Shown in pieces: positions 45,832 through 54,546 of a stretch of 64,000 nt of DNA. Position numbers and translations under genes: made by a program. Within the stretch, counting starts at the first letter, position 1. Every line of letters starts with the position of its first letter. The DNA is from Streptomyces fradiae ATCC 10745 = DSM 40063 (lineage in GTDB: Bacteria; Actinomycetota; Actinomycetes; Streptomycetales; Streptomycetaceae), in assembly GCF_008704425.1 (NCBI RefSeq), contig NZ_CP023696.1:3644501-3708500 (forward strand). The letters are read 5' to 3'. Under the pieces are notes generated by a model. That model had not been told where the DNA came from, made no database searches, and saw only the letters and a program-made list of their open reading frames with translations.

Positions 45832-48800
45832 ATGACGCGAGCCGAGCAGCCAACGGCCCTGGGCCCCACCTCAGACCCCGAAGTCTCCGACGCCGCACTC
45901 GCCGCGGACTCCCGCGAGCGCGCGGTACGGGCGCTGCTGCGCAACCCCCGGCTCCGACGGCTGTGGAGCGCCTCGCTCATCGGCGGCACCGCCGACGCGC
46001 TCGCCCTGCTCGTGCTGATCCTCCTCACCGTGCGCGCCGCCGTCACGGCGGAGACGTTCGGCGGCGGTGTGCGCGGTGCGGCCTTCGCGGTCGCCGCCGT
46101 CCTGGGCGCCCGCGCCCTGTCCACCCTGCTGCTGGGTGCCGTCCTGCTCGGCCCGATGAGCGGCCTGGTCGCCTCCAGCGGCCCCCTCGACCGCCGATGG
46201 ACCATGATCGCGGCCGATGGCGTACGGGTCGCGCTCCTGGTCGTGGCCCCGCTGTGGATCGTGTGGACGCCCCCGCACGCCGTCCTGCTGCTCCTGATCA
46301 CCGCCTTCCTGGCGGGCGCCGCCGAGCGGTTCTGGACGATCACCAAGGAGAGCGCCGCCCCGGCCCTGCTGCCCGCCCCGCCGCTGGAGGGCGCCGCCGT
46401 ACGGCCGCTCCCCGACCACCTGGGCGCGCTGCGCCGCCTGTCGCTCCGCACCGCGTTCGCCGCCATCCCGGCGGCCGCCGCCGTACTGCTCGTCACCGCC
46501 CTGGCCTCCAGGCTGCTGGCGCTCGGAGTCGACTGGTTCGGCACCCACCAGGCGGCGCTCGGCTCGTACGCCGCGGCCGGCCTGTTCGGCGGATCGCTGG
46601 CGCTCCTGTACTTCCTGCGCCTCCCCGGCACGCAGACCCCGCGCCCCCGGTCTCCGCTGGAGGGGCTGCGCCGCCCGTCCACCGGCACGGGGCCGGAGAA
46701 GGGCCGTACGGGCGCCATACCGCTGCTCGTCCTCGCCTGCGCCGCCGTCGCCGGTGCGGTCGCCGCCGCCGCGGCCGTCTCCGTGCTGCACGCCGCCGAG
46801 CTGGGCGGCGGGCCCGTCACGTACGCCCTGCTGGTCCTCGCCCTGACCGGCGGCACCGGGCTGGGCATCCGCGCCGGGCGGGCCGTGCTGCCCGCGCTGT
46901 CCCGGCGCAGGCTCCTCGCCCTGGCGACCGCCGTCACCGGGGTGCTGCTGCTCCTGACCGGCCTCGTGCCCGACACGGCGACCGTCCTCTTCCTGGCGCT
47001 CGCCGCCGGACTGTCCGCCGGCGTCGCCGCGAACGTCGGCCACACACTGATCGACCAGGAGACCGAGGAGTTCCGCCGGCCCCGGCTGACCGAGCACCTG
47101 CAGGCCGTCGTGCGCGTCGCCATAGGGCTCGGCGCCGTCACCGCGCCGCTGTTCGCCGCCGCGATCGGGTCGCGCCGCCTCGCCGCCGGGGACACGGTCC
47201 TCGCGCACGGCGGCGCCGCTTTCGCGCTGATGCTGGTGGGCGCGCTGCTCCTGCCGGTCGCCGCCCTGGTCCTCGCCAGGACCGACGACCGGTCGGGCGT
47301 CCCGCTCCGCCGCGACCTGCGGGACGCGCTGCGCGGCGCCGACCCGGCGCAGGCCCCGGCGCCGACCGGTTTCTTCATCGCCATCGAGGGCGGCGACGGC
47401 GCCGGCAAGTCGACGCAGGTCGCGGCGCTGGCCGAGTGGATCCGCGGGAAGGGCCACGAGGTGGTCGTCACGCGCGAGCCGGGGGCCACGCCCATCGGCA
47501 AGCGGCTCCGCTCGATCCTGCTCGACGTGTCGTCCGCCGGGCTCTCCCACCGCGCGGAGGCGCTGCTGTACGCAGCCGACCGCGCCGAGCACGTCGACTC
47601 GCTGGTCCGCCCGGCCCTGGAGCGGGGCGCCGTCGTCATCTCCGACCGGTACATCGACTCGTCCGTCGCCTACCAGGGCGCCGGCCGCGACCTGTCCCCG
47701 ACCGAGATCGCCCGCATCTCCCGCTGGGCGACCGGCGGGCTCGTCCCCCATCTGACGGTGCTGCTGGACGTGTCGCCGGAGGCGGCGCGCGAGCGGTTCA
47801 CGGAGGCGCCCGACCGGCTGGAGTCGGAGCCCGCCGAGTTCCACGCGCGCGTGCGCTCCGGTTTCCTCGCCCTCGCGGCGGCCGACCCCGCCCGCTACCT
47901 CGTCGTGGACGCCGGCCAGGAGCCGGAGGCCGTCACCACCGTCGTACGGCACCGCCTCGACCAGGTGCTCCCGCTGTCCGACGCCGAGGTGAAGGCCCTG
48001 GAGGAGGCGCGGAAGGCCGCCGAGGAGGAGGCCCGCCGCAGGGCGGAGGAGGAGGCCAGGCGGAAGGCCGAGGCGGAGCGGCTGGAGCGCGAGCGCGAGG
48101 AGCAGCTGGCCCGGCTGCGTGCCGAGGAGGAGGAGCGCAAGCGCCGCGAGGAGGAGGAGGCCCGGCGCCGCGAGGCCGAGCGCCAGGCCGAGGAGGCCCG
48201 CCAGCGCGCGGCGGAGGCGCGTCGGCTCGCCGAGGAGGAGCGGCGCCGCCGCGAGGCGGAGGAGAAGGCCCGCCGCGAGGAGCAGGAGCGGCTGCGCAAG
48301 CGCGCCGAGGAGGAGGCCAGGCTCCGCGCCGAGGCCGAGGAGCGGCGCCGCGAGAAGCAGCGCAAGGCCGAGGAGGCCCTGCTGCGCGCGGAGGAGGCCC
48401 GCCGCCAAGCGGCGGCCGAGGCGGAGGCGGCGGCGGCTGCCGCCGCTGCCGCGGCGGCGGCCCGGCCGGCGGTGTCGCCGCACGACGTGACGGTGCCGAC
48501 CCCGGTCGTACGGCCCGACGAGATCACACAGCCTCTGCCGCAGGCCCGCATCGACCTGCGCAAGGACGACGCCCCCGACGTGTCCGACGCGTCCGGCGCG
48601 TCCCGTGTGCCGGGGGCCGCCTCCGGCGACGACGAGACGCGGCGCATCGACCTGCGCAAGGACGAGCCGCCCGCCGTACGGCCGGAGGAGGAGACCCAGC
48701 GCATCAACATGCGCAAGGACGACATGGCTCCCGACGCCGCCGAGACGGCGGTCCTGCCGCCCGTACGGGACGAGCGCCCCGACGACCGCGTGCCGCCGGG

Positions 48801-49026
48801 CTTCTTCCGCGACGAGGTGCGGCCCGCCCCCGCTGCGGAGCCGCCCGGCGCGAACGAGCGGACGCGCGAGCTGCCGCAGGTCGACGAGGAGGGCCGGCCG
48901 CACCGGGGCCGCTCCGACTGGGCGGAGGAGACCCCGCTCGACGACCTGCCGTCGCTCGCCGACGAGCTGCTCGGCGGTCACGACGACGAGAACGGCGGTA
49001 CGGGCGGCGGGCGCGGCCGGAGCTGA
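45832..49026 (+). CDS. tmk: MFS transporter-like / thymidylate kinase fusion
   Basis: A 1064-residue fusion. Residues ~40-495 form about twelve hydrophobic helices of an MFS-like domain. Residues ~513-715 are thymidylate kinase: P-loop FIAIEGGDGAGKSTQ, then TREPGATPIGKRLR and DRYIDSSVAYQGAGR (the DR(Y/F) motif). It phosphorylates dTMP to dTDP and is essential for DNA synthesis. Residues ~720-868 are a long Glu/Arg/Ala coiled coil. The acidic tail (868-1064) repeats RIDLRKDD, RIDLRKDE and RINMRKDD. The kinase appears complete, so dTDP synthesis would be tethered to the membrane. The fusion is typical of Streptomyces. What the MFS part transports, if anything, is unknown. Confidence 0.92.
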   Translation: MTRAEQPTALGPTSDPEVSDAALAADSRERAVRALLRNPRLRRLWSASLIGGTADALALLVLILLTVRAAVTAETFGGGVRGAAFAVAAVLGARALSTLLLGAVLLGPMSGLVASSGPLDRRWTMIAADGVRVALLVVAPLWIVWTPPHAVLLLLITAFLAGAAERFWTITKESAAPALLPAPPLEGAAVRPLPDHLGALRRLSLRTAFAAIPAAAAVLLVTALASRLLALGVDWFGTHQAALGSYAAAGLFGGSLALLYFLRLPGTQTPRPRSPLEGLRRPSTGTGPEKGRTGAIPLLVLACAAVAGAVAAAAAVSVLHAAELGGGPVTYALLVLALTGGTGLGIRAGRAVLPALSRRRLLALATAVTGVLLLLTGLVPDTATVLFLALAAGLSAGVAANVGHTLIDQETEEFRRPRLTEHLQAVVRVAIGLGAVTAPLFAAAIGSRRLAAGDTVLAHGGAAFALMLVGALLLPVAALVLARTDDRSGVPLRRDLRDALRGADPAQAPAPTGFFIAIEGGDGAGKSTQVAALAEWIRGKGHEVVVTREPGATPIGKRLRSILLDVSSAGLSHRAEALLYAADRAEHVDSLVRPALERGAVVISDRYIDSSVAYQGAGRDLSPTEIARISRWATGGLVPHLTVLLDVSPEAARERFTEAPDRLESEPAEFHARVRSGFLALAAADPARYLVVDAGQEPEAVTTVVRHRLDQVLPLSDAEVKALEEARKAAEEEARRRAEEEARRKAEAERLEREREEQLARLRAEEEERKRREEEEARRREAERQAEEARQRAAEARRLAEEERRRREAEEKARREEQERLRKRAEEEARLRAEAEERRREKQRKAEEALLRAEEARRQAAAEAEAAAAAAAAAAAARPAVSPHDVTVPTPVVRPDEITQPLPQARIDLRKDDAPDVSDASGASRVPGAASGDDETRRIDLRKDEPPAVRPEEETQRINMRKDDMAPDAAETAVLPPVRDERPDDRVPPGFFRDEVRPAPAAEPPGANERTRELPQVDEEGRPHRGRSDWAEETPLDDLPSLADELLGGHDDENGGTGGGRGRS

Positions 49027-49034
49027 GTCCGCGA

Positions 49035-49071
49035 GCGGCGCGGGGTGCTCACCGCGGGCACCCCGCGCCGC
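49035..49071 (+). terminator. Intrinsic terminator of tmk
   Basis: Perfect 14-bp arms (49035-49048, 49058-49071) with a nine-base loop, just past the tmk stop. Confidence 0.8.
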
Positions 49072-49211
49072 GGCCCCGGCACGGCCCGACGCCGCACCAC
49101 AGGCGCCCCCTCACCCTCCCGCCGTCTCACGCGGCGTGGATTGTCAGAGCGCTCCGCCACAATGGGTGTCGCCGGTGGAGAGGCCGCGGCGTGAGGAGAA
49201 GGTGGTGACCC

Positions 49212-50423
49212 GTGCCCGTTTGGGATGACCTGGTGGGCCAGGACCGCGTGCAGGCGCAGCTCGCCGCCGCCGCGCGGGACGCCGACGCCCTCGTCACGGC
49301 CGAGGCGCAGGGCGTCTCCCCGCCCGACGCGGCGAAGTCGAAGATGACGCACGCCTGGCTGTTCACCGGCCCGCCCGGCGCGGGCCGGGACACCGCCGCG
49401 CGCTGCTTCGCCGCCGCCCTCCAGTGCGTCAGCCCCGACCGCGCGCTCGGTGGCGAGCCGGGCTGCGGCTTCTGCGACGGCTGCCACACGGCGCTGATCG
49501 GCACCCACGCCGACGTGGAGGTCATCCGCACGGACCTGCTGTCCATCGGTGTCAAGGAGACCCGCGAGCTGGTCCGGCGCGCCCAGCTCTCCCCGGCGGG
49601 GGGCCGCTGGCAGGTCATCGTCCTGGAGGACGCCGACCGCCTCACCGAAGGCGCGGGGAACGTCCTGCTGAAGGCCGTCGAGGAGCCCGCGTCCCGTACG
49701 GTCTGGCTGCTGTGCGCGCCTTCCGTGGAGGACGTGCTGCCCACCATCCGCTCCCGCTGCCGGCACCTCACCCTGCGGACGCCCCCGGTGGAGGCCGTCG
49801 CCGAGGTCCTGGTGCGGCGGGACGGCATCGACCCGCAGACGGCGGCGGCCGCCGCCCGTGCCACCCAGGGCCACATCGACCGGGCCCGCCGGCTCGCCAC
49901 CGACGAGGGCGCCCGAGCCCGCCGCGCCGCCGTCCTCAAGCTTCCCCTGCGCGTGCAGGACGTCGGCGGCTGCCTCAAGGCCGCCCAGGAGCTGATCGAT
50001 GCCGCGGGGGAGGACGCCAAGCAGCTCGCCGAGGAGACGGACGTCAAGGAGACCGAGGAGCTGAAGGCCGCGCTCGGAGCGGCCCAGGGCGGTCGCATGC
50101 CGCGGGGCACGGCGGGCGTGATGAAGGACCTGGAGGACAAGCAGAAGCGCCGCAGGACCCGCACGCAGCGCGACAGCCTGGATCTGGCCCTCCGCGACCT
50201 CACGGGCTTCTACCGGGACGTCCTCGCCCTCCAGCTCGGCACGCGCACGGCCCTCGCCAACGAGGACGTTCAGGACGCCCTGGACCGCGTCGCCCGCGAC
50301 AGCACGCCCGAGGCGACCCTGCGGCGGATGGAGGCGATCCTCGCCTGCCGCGAGGCCCTCGACCGGAACGTGGCACCCCTGCTGGCCGTGGAAGCCATGA
50401 CCATGGCCCTGCGCGCCGGCTAG
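49212..50423 (+). CDS. holB: DNA polymerase III delta-prime subunit
   Basis: A 403-residue clamp-loader subunit. AAA+ markers are AWLFTGPPGAGRDTAARCF, the zinc-module cysteines CGFCDGC, the Walker-B-like VIVLEDADRLTEGAGNVLLKAVEEP, and the sensor SRCRHLTL. In the P-loop the catalytic lysine is arginine (GAGRDT). That is typical of delta-prime, which does not hydrolyse ATP. The actinobacterial protein carries extra C-terminal helices. It starts at GTG 49212 and lies downstream of tmk in the usual order. It is the last core gene before the tRNA-linked island. Confidence 0.93.
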   Translation: MPVWDDLVGQDRVQAQLAAAARDADALVTAEAQGVSPPDAAKSKMTHAWLFTGPPGAGRDTAARCFAAALQCVSPDRALGGEPGCGFCDGCHTALIGTHADVEVIRTDLLSIGVKETRELVRRAQLSPAGGRWQVIVLEDADRLTEGAGNVLLKAVEEPASRTVWLLCAPSVEDVLPTIRSRCRHLTLRTPPVEAVAEVLVRRDGIDPQTAAAAARATQGHIDRARRLATDEGARARRAAVLKLPLRVQDVGGCLKAAQELIDAAGEDAKQLAEETDVKETEELKAALGAAQGGRMPRGTAGVMKDLEDKQKRRRTRTQRDSLDLALRDLTGFYRDVLALQLGTRTALANEDVQDALDRVARDSTPEATLRRMEAILACREALDRNVAPLLAVEAMTMALRAG

Positions 50424-50511
50424 CCACCCCGCCACACCCGGCCGACCAGCACACTCGGACCGGCCGAAGCGGTGTGACAGACGGGTGTGCGGAGCACCCC
50501 GTTCACCTGTG

Positions 50512-50517
50512 TAGACT
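50512..50517 (+). promoter_or_regulatory. -10 hexamer of the tRNA-Thr promoter
   Basis: TAGACT lies 36 bases before the mature tRNA 5' end. The -35 is not clear. Confidence 0.5.
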
Positions 50518-50553
50518 TGTCCTCGCTGCCACGCCCCCAGGGGAGTGAGCGGT

Positions 50554-50627
50554 GCCGCCTTAGCTCAGTTGGCCAGAGCAACGCACTCGTAATGCGTAGG
50601 TCTCGGGTTCGAATCCCGAAGGCGGCT
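50554..50627 (+). tRNA. tRNA-Thr (anticodon CGT)
   Basis: A 74-base cloverleaf. The acceptor stem GCCGCCT pairs with AGGCGGC, followed by discriminator T. The D arm is AGCTCAGTTGGCCAGAGCA. The anticodon loop CTCGTAA reads CGT, decoding ACG. The T arm is CGGGTTCGAATCCCG. No CCA is encoded. Its 3' half is duplicated at 57671-57708, marking it as an integration site. Confidence 0.96.
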
Positions 50628-50630
50628 CAG
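50593..50630 (+). repeat. attL-like site within tRNA-Thr
   Basis: 35 of 38 bases match 57671-57708, including the uninterrupted core CGGGTTCGAATCCCGA and GGCGGCTCAG. Integration at the T-arm/3' end of a tRNA is the usual habit of tyrosine-integrase elements. Confidence 0.7.
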
Positions 50631-50633
50631 AGG

Positions 50634-50669
50634 AAGACCAGGTCAGATGCCCATCTGACCTGGTCTTTT
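50634..50669 (+). terminator. Terminator of tRNA-Thr, probably supplied by the island
   Basis: Perfect 15-bp arms (50634-50648, 50653-50667) with a four-base loop and a closing TTTT. Confidence 0.85.
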
Positions 50670-50958
50670 CTGTTGCCGGCGCATTGGCAGGGCATGCGGC
50701 TGGAGTGCCGCAGGTTTGCGTGCGTGAGCGATGCGTGAGCGGAGCGAAGAAGTCCCAGACGGTGATTCCATCCGCACGGCAGCCTGACCGCCCCCATACT
50801 CCCAGGACGGGGCGCTGCCGCCTGACGGCAGAAGGGCCCACATCGCGGCTGCGCGAGGCCTGTTGTGCCGACCAGTAGGAAGGGCTACAGATCGCCGGCG
50901 ATACGGACACCCAACGTTGCCGATGATGCTGAGATGGCAGCGTTGCCGATCTGGACCA
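50670..50958. other. Gene-free island edge
   Basis: There is no supported gene between the tRNA terminator and the first hypothetical gene. This is where an integrase would be expected; nothing resembling one is left. Confidence 0.5.
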
Positions 50959-51288
50959 CTACTCCGGCATAGGTGGCGTGTCGAGTGCCTGCCGGGCCTT
51001 GCTGGTGAAGCGCTCCCGGCTGAGCTCCCGAGCCTCTCTGCTGCGCTTCAGTACATCCAGCATTGCTTGGGCCTCCCGCACTGTTTCCGAGAGCCGCTCG
51101 ACGTTCTCCAGTAGCGCATCCCGCGCATCTCCGGACACCTGTAGGTACTTCTCGATACTCCTCATCCCCTCCGCCAACAGAGGGTGACCGTCAAGATCTC
51201 GTAAGTCTCGGTCCTGGCCACGATAGGTACTCACGAGCTCCGCAAGCTGTTCCGAGTGCTGCACGTACTCCTCTGTCGCTACGGCCAC
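50959..51288 (-). CDS. Hypothetical helical protein
   Basis: A 109-residue, charged, predominantly helical protein (YVQHSEQLAELVSTYRGQDRDL..., ending QALDTPPMPE). I do not recognise it. It starts at GTG 51288, ten bases inside the 3' end of the preceding gene on the same strand, so the two are coupled. It contains a TTA codon (the Leu of DRDLRDLDG), which would make it bldA-dependent. The coiled-coil-like pattern suggests a partner for the membrane protein encoded just upstream. That is inference only. Confidence 0.65.
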   Translation of the reverse strand: MAVATEEYVQHSEQLAELVSTYRGQDRDLRDLDGHPLLAEGMRSIEKYLQVSGDARDALLENVERLSETVREAQAMLDVLKRSREARELSRERFTSKARQALDTPPMPE

Positions 51289-51749
51289 CGCCTCTGTTTA
51301 ACTGGGCGGCCGTCGATCGCAGCTATTGCGGCTTGCGATGCCTTGATAAACCGGATAGGGACCTCGACATCTTCCTGCATCGCCTCGGTCAGGCTCTCAG
51401 CCGCTTGGGTGACTTCCTCCGGCCCCAAGAGGGCTAAACGCCGTGCCCGCTCCGCCATACGTCCTGCGGCTTCTCTGAGGTCGTCGAGGCATGTCGAGTC
51501 AGGGTCAGGCACATCTGCGGACGCTTGGGTAATGTGCAGACACTCGTCCCATGCCGCCAGGAAACTCTCGTAAGTACTGAGCCGCTGCTGCCTAAGCCAG
51601 TGGCCATGCTCCACGGTGCTCTGGTCCCGCACCTGTCGCCGTACAGTCTCGGCGTTCTTCTCTGCCCCGAACCTGGCTGCTCGTGCTCCAACAATGGCGC
51701 CCAGCCCGGTTGCAGCCAACCCGATCACTGCGACGAGGAGGGGGATCAC
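51279..51749 (-). CDS. Hypothetical membrane-anchored protein
   Basis: A 156-residue protein with an N-terminal transmembrane helix (MIPLLVAVIGLAATGLGAIVGARAA). A cytoplasmic helical domain follows: EKNAETVRRQVRDQSTVEHGHWLRQQRLSTYESFLAAWDE. This W-L-R-Q-Q-R-L-x-x-Y-x-x-F pattern recurs in uncharacterised actinobacterial membrane proteins, as far as I recall, but gives no function. A TTA codon encodes a Leu in RARRLALLG. It overlaps the next gene by ten bases. Confidence 0.7.
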   Translation of the reverse strand: MIPLLVAVIGLAATGLGAIVGARAARFGAEKNAETVRRQVRDQSTVEHGHWLRQQRLSTYESFLAAWDECLHITQASADVPDPDSTCLDDLREAAGRMAERARRLALLGPEEVTQAAESLTEAMQEDVEVPIRFIKASQAAIAAIDGRPVKQRRWP

Positions 51750-51894
51750 TAAGTCCTTCGCGGCAACTCATCATGTCGGCCGGACCGGTCCTTGGAAACC
51801 ACGCACCGCGCAAACCGGTCACAGCACACCAGCGGTGATGCGAGCACTCGGCAGCTTCGTTGCCGTGTCAGCGAAGCGGGACCCAGTCCTACGT

Positions 51895-52074
51895 CTACGG
51901 CTTCCCTCGCCCACTTTTCTTCTTGGCCTTTGCCTTGGCTTGGGCTTTCGCCCTTTCCTTGGCCTTCATCTTCTCGGCCCGCCTGGCTTTCTTGGCGGCC
52001 TTGCGAGCCTGCTCCTCCTGCTCGGCCTTGCGCTGGAGGGGGACCAGCCTGGCAGTGGCCTCGGCGGCGCCCAT
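51895..52074 (-). CDS. Possible small Lys/Ala-rich protein or gene remnant
   Basis: Fifty-nine codons from ATG 52074: MGAAEATARLVPLQRKAEQEEQ, then a strongly basic Lys/Ala tail (KAKERAKAQAKAKAKKKSGRGKP). The composition looks coding, but there is no good ribosome binding site. It may be the 3' remnant of a longer gene. Confidence 0.35.
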   Translation of the reverse strand: MGAAEATARLVPLQRKAEQEEQARKAAKKARRAEKMKAKERAKAQAKAKAKKKSGRGKP

Positions 52075-52513
52075 TTCTTGGGACGGCTGACCCGTCGACG
52101 TCGTGCAGTTCGCCGCGCCGGGCGGCGGCTCATCGAGTCTCGCCCAGCTGCGCCGAGGTGGAGGAAGTAGACAGGTGCGCCTTGCATGTGGCACCGCCTG
52201 CCGCGGTTGATCCCACATGCCACCGTGTCCGCGCCCACACCGGGACGTCATCCCGAACGTGGTCCGCAAGTTGAACCGCCATGAAGGAATTCCCCCTCTA
52301 TCCAAGGCCGTTAGTGCATCCCTGCGCCAGTCGTATGACAGCACGCACCACCGACAGCATGTAAGAAGTCGATCACCAGGAGTGATGGGTTTTCGGTCAG
52401 AAAAACCCCGCACCTCATCCGTTGCTCGTTGTTCGACCTGCGTGTCTACGGCTCGACCTACCAGCTTCAGCCGTTTCGAGGCTTGGGGCGAGAACGAGCG
52501 CTGCACACAACTG
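52075..52513. other. Gene-free stretch with a weak minus-strand hairpin
   Basis: No supported gene. Near 52386-52410 the minus strand can form a GGGTTTTTC/GAAAACCC hairpin that may terminate the AlaRS-like gene. ATCAC/GTGAT arms lie beside it. Confidence 0.4.
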
Positions 52514-53530
52514 CTATGCCGCCAGGGCCGAGCGCGTCGCCTCCCCCTCTCCCTCGATGACGCGAGCGATCTCCGGCCATGGAGCACGCAAGGCGCCGAA
52601 GAGCGACCAGTAGTCGTAGGCGGCTCGAACCATGGCGCTGACGCCGAGGCGGGTGGCTTCGGGATCGATGGCGCCTATGACGCGCCGTGTGATTCCGCCG
52701 GCACCCCGAGCTGCTGGGGCGATCCCGTGGCCGAGCAGGAGCGTGGCGGTACGGAGGGCATCCAGCGTCGGTGGTGGCGCCATCTGTGCGAAGCGCCCAA
52801 AGATCAGGAGGTGCCAGCTCGCCCTGGTACGCGCCCAGGCCAGGCGTTCCAGCCCAGTGCCGAGGTCAACGGCCATCCGGTCCGGGTGATCCGTGTTCCA
52901 CAGGAGGACGATGTCGCCGAGGGTGAGGTCCAGGTGGCGGAAGCGCAGTGTGATGCCTTCGACCTGCCGTCGGCGCCACGGGGCGAGCGTTCCGCAGACG
53001 CTCAGGTGCCGTGCGTGGAAGCCGAGTTGGGAGAGGACGGTCAGCCAGCCGTCGAGGATGGCGCCGTACTCGTCCAGGCCGCCTATGGGTTGGACTCGGG
53101 AGACGTTGACGAAGGAGGTCAGGAAGCCGTCCATCAACTGGCCTTCCGCGTCCCGTTGGCCGGTGAAGCGGACGACCGGCTGCGGGATGAATCCGCTTCT
53201 ATATGTGCGGGGTTGGCCGTCCTTGAGGACTGGGTCCAGGGCCTGGATAGCGGAGATCGTCAGTTCGGTCTCCCTGCCCCACCGGAGTGGGAGGCAGGCG
53301 TCACGTGGGGCGCCGTCCCGCGCGAAGCCGGCTTCCAGGGAGCCGAGGATCTCCCTCCATGTGGGTGATCTGCGTGGCGGCTGGTAGGGGCTGCCCCGGT
53401 GCGGGTGAAGAATCTCGATGTGGGGGCCGTCGGCGGTGAACTCCCAGTGGGAGCCTAACGCGGCGTTTAATGCGCCGGGTATCCGCTGGGCAAGGTCGTC
53501 TCCGACGGTGCCGGCGGCGCGGGTCAGCAC
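52514..53530 (-). CDS. Stand-alone AlaRS-like catalytic domain protein
   Basis: A 338-residue protein. Residues ~105-235 resemble the class II catalytic core of alanyl-tRNA synthetase: RTYRSGFIPQPVVRFTGQ, then GDIVLLWNTDHPD, then motif 3-like DLGTGLERLAWA (about 222-233). The editing, C-Ala and anticodon-recognition parts of a true AlaRS are absent. It is therefore more likely an amino-acid-activating enzyme of a specialised pathway than a housekeeping synthetase. GTG 53530 lies inside the end of the glycosyltransferase gene (seven-base overlap), so the two are coupled. Codons 21 and 25 are both TTA. The substrate is unknown. Confidence 0.62.
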   Translation of the reverse strand: MLTRAAGTVGDDLAQRIPGALNAALGSHWEFTADGPHIEILHPHRGSPYQPPRRSPTWREILGSLEAGFARDGAPRDACLPLRWGRETELTISAIQALDPVLKDGQPRTYRSGFIPQPVVRFTGQRDAEGQLMDGFLTSFVNVSRVQPIGGLDEYGAILDGWLTVLSQLGFHARHLSVCGTLAPWRRRQVEGITLRFRHLDLTLGDIVLLWNTDHPDRMAVDLGTGLERLAWARTRASWHLLIFGRFAQMAPPPTLDALRTATLLLGHGIAPAARGAGGITRRVIGAIDPEATRLGVSAMVRAAYDYWSLFGALRAPWPEIARVIEGEGEATRSALAA

Positions 53531-54546
53531 GATCGGGCCGACATCGCCTGGAAGTGGCGCGCCGGGTCGAAGCGCTGCATTCCGATCGCCTGGACACGCT
53601 GGTGGTCGAGACTTTCCGCCTGTTCGATCGCGTCGGCGAGCCTTCGTGCCGCGGTCTCGTCCTCCTCCCTGGGGTCGACGACCGCGACCGCGCCCGTCTC
53701 GTCGCACAGGGCGGCGTGGGCGCAGGTTCCTTCGCGCCAGGTCAGGGCGGCCATGGGGGTCCCGGCGCGGAGGGATTCTCCGAACACCGCAGCACCGGCT
53801 TCCACGTACGGCCGGGCGTACGTGTAGACGAAGACCGAGGCTTCGGCGATGGCTGCGGTCTTGGCGGGACCGCCGAGTTCGCCGATCCACTTCACGTGGT
53901 CGGCGCTGAAGAGCCGTTCGTGGCGTCGCACGTACGCCTCATCGAAGACGGGGCCGACGATCCGAATGCGGCGTCCGAGGATCTGGGCCGCCCGTACGGC
54001 GATGTGCGGTGCCTTCTCCTCGTCGATCCGGCCGAGCCAGACGAGATCGGTGCCCGCGGTGGCCGGCGGCTCCTCCTCGTCGAGGCCGAGATGGACGGCG
54101 AGCTCAGGGATCGGCCGGTGGTCCGCGTACCGTTCGATCATCTCGGGCGAGTAGCAGTAGAGCCGCGAACGCTGGCCGTCGAAGGCGGTGGCGGTGTGCT
54201 GGAAGACGGGCGAGTGCTGGAAGGTGGCGACGTCGCAGTCCAGCTCGTTCCAGGTGCGCGTCCACGCGGGAAGCGACGGGTACTCGTGGCCGACGACCAG
54301 GAGGTCGTAACCCGTGTCGCGCAGCTCGCGCTCGGCGAGCGATCCGGTGGAGATGTCCTCCAGGCGGACCGGCTTGCGGACCCAGTCGTGCTCCAGGTCC
54401 GTGAGCCAGCCCGGCCCGAGGAGGTGTACGTCGGCGCCTGCGGCACGGGCGCCTACGGCGACCGCCCACAGCCATCGTTCGATCCCGCCGTATCCGGCGG
54501 GTGGAAAGGCGTAGCTACCAGGGAAGTCGCAGACGCCGACGAGCAC
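53524..54546 (-). CDS. Glycosyltransferase, GT4-like
   Basis: A 340-residue GT-B-fold glycosyltransferase. The N-terminal acceptor domain has the glycine-rich PPAGYGGIERWLW. The C-terminal nucleotide-sugar domain has GRIDEEKAPHIAVRAA and the EX7E motif EAGAAVFGE. The family moves a sugar from a nucleotide donor with retention of configuration; the acceptor is unknown. GTG 54546 has GGAGG seven bases upstream. It heads a two-gene unit with the AlaRS-like protein, suggesting that one product is both glycosylated and aminoacylated. That is inference. Confidence 0.82.
   Translation of the reverse strand: MLVGVCDFPGSYAFPPAGYGGIERWLWAVAVGARAAGADVHLLGPGWLTDLEHDWVRKPVRLEDISTGSLAERELRDTGYDLLVVGHEYPSLPAWTRTWNELDCDVATFQHSPVFQHTATAFDGQRSRLYCYSPEMIERYADHRPIPELAVHLGLDEEEPPATAGTDLVWLGRIDEEKAPHIAVRAAQILGRRIRIVGPVFDEAYVRRHERLFSADHVKWIGELGGPAKTAAIAEASVFVYTYARPYVEAGAAVFGESLRAGTPMAALTWREGTCAHAALCDETGAVAVVDPREEDETAARRLADAIEQAESLDHQRVQAIGMQRFDPARHFQAMSARSC

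Noticed and set aside
50560-50910. Minus-strand frame containing SGFEPETYALRVR
   Set aside because: That peptide is the translated complement of tRNA-Thr, a common false protein next to tRNA genes.
52217-53368. 383-codon plus-strand frame opposite the AlaRS-like gene
   Set aside because: The minus strand gives the coherent protein with class II synthetase-like motifs; the plus strand shows none.
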